A stretch of DNA of 6,283 nt from Cryomorphaceae bacterium. GTDB lineage: Bacteria > Bacteroidota > Bacteroidia > Flavobacteriales > Schleiferiaceae. Numbering within the stretch: position 1 is the first letter of the stretch; the number at the start of each line of letters is the position of its first letter. The position numbers and the translations under genes were made by a program. The stretch lies in NCBI GenBank assembly GCA_949547975.1, contig CATITW010000337.1, forward strand, positions 1 to 6,283, given 5' to 3'. Of this stretch, positions 6,271 to 6,283 are shown one piece after another. Under the pieces are notes generated by a model. The model made no database searches. It was given only the letters and a program-made list of their open reading frames with translations, and was not told where the DNA came from.

Positions 6271-6278
6271 CAAAGTTA
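6271..6278 (-). promoter_or_regulatory. Candidate -7 promoter element of the DUF2797 gene
   Basis: On the minus strand this reads TAACTTTG, an exact TAnnTTTG match, 71 bases upstream of the ATG. The predicted start point near 6264 gives a leader of about 65 bases. The matching -33 TTG would fall beyond the right edge, so only half of the promoter can be judged. No open reading frame was recognised in the 84 bases from 6200 to the edge. Confidence 0.35.
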
Positions 6279-6283
6279 TACGC

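Noticed and set aside
1..6283. A new mobile, defence or biosynthetic system
   Set aside because: All seven genes belong to recognised chromosomal families with intact motifs. There are no direct-repeat boundaries, integrase or transposase genes, tRNA ends, CRISPR-type arrays or clear changes in gene style to suggest an inserted cassette.

Overview
The window looks like an ordinary chromosomal housekeeping segment from a member of the Bacteroidota, most likely a flavobacterium-like lineage. The evidence is the protein style: a MutS N-terminus of the Bacteroidota type, a lipoprotein joining thrombospondin type 3 repeats to an OmpA domain, a 579-residue tandem-domain SppA, and a DUF2797 protein. 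Two stretches also match the Bacteroidota -7 promoter element TAnnTTTG exactly, and Shine-Dalgarno sequences are weak or absent. I cannot assign a genus from sequence alone.

Layout, left to right: mutS (minus, its 3' two thirds lie beyond the left edge); an SpoU/TrmH-family RNA 2'-O-methyltransferase (plus, divergent from mutS); a minus-strand intrinsic terminator; an OmpA-like lipoprotein (minus); an 87-base gap with five GTAC tetranucleotides and a likely ompA promoter; folK (minus); sppA (plus), whose start codon overlaps the folK start codon in a CATG; a YhhQ-type queuosine precursor transporter (plus, TAATG overlap with sppA); a DUF2797 protein (minus, convergent with yhhQ); and 84 bases of upstream DNA to the right edge. 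No stretch longer than about 90 bases lacks a gene.

Functionally the genes are a mixture: DNA mismatch repair (mutS), RNA modification (SpoU methyltransferase, and indirectly queuosine through YhhQ), folate synthesis (folK), and envelope maintenance (OmpA-like lipoprotein, SppA). They do not form one pathway. The only good candidate for a coupled operon is sppA-yhhQ. folK and the OmpA-like gene are codirectional, but the gap between them holds its own likely promoter.

I found no mobile element, CRISPR array, RNA gene, toxin-antitoxin pair or defence cassette, and nothing that amounts to a new multi-gene system. The points most worth a second look are the DUF2797 protein, which reads like a zinc-ribbon plus GIY-YIG-like fold of unknown function; the GTAC repeat cluster and hairpin around the ompA promoter; the fused divergent start codons of folK and sppA; and the interlocked promoters between mutS and the methyltransferase.
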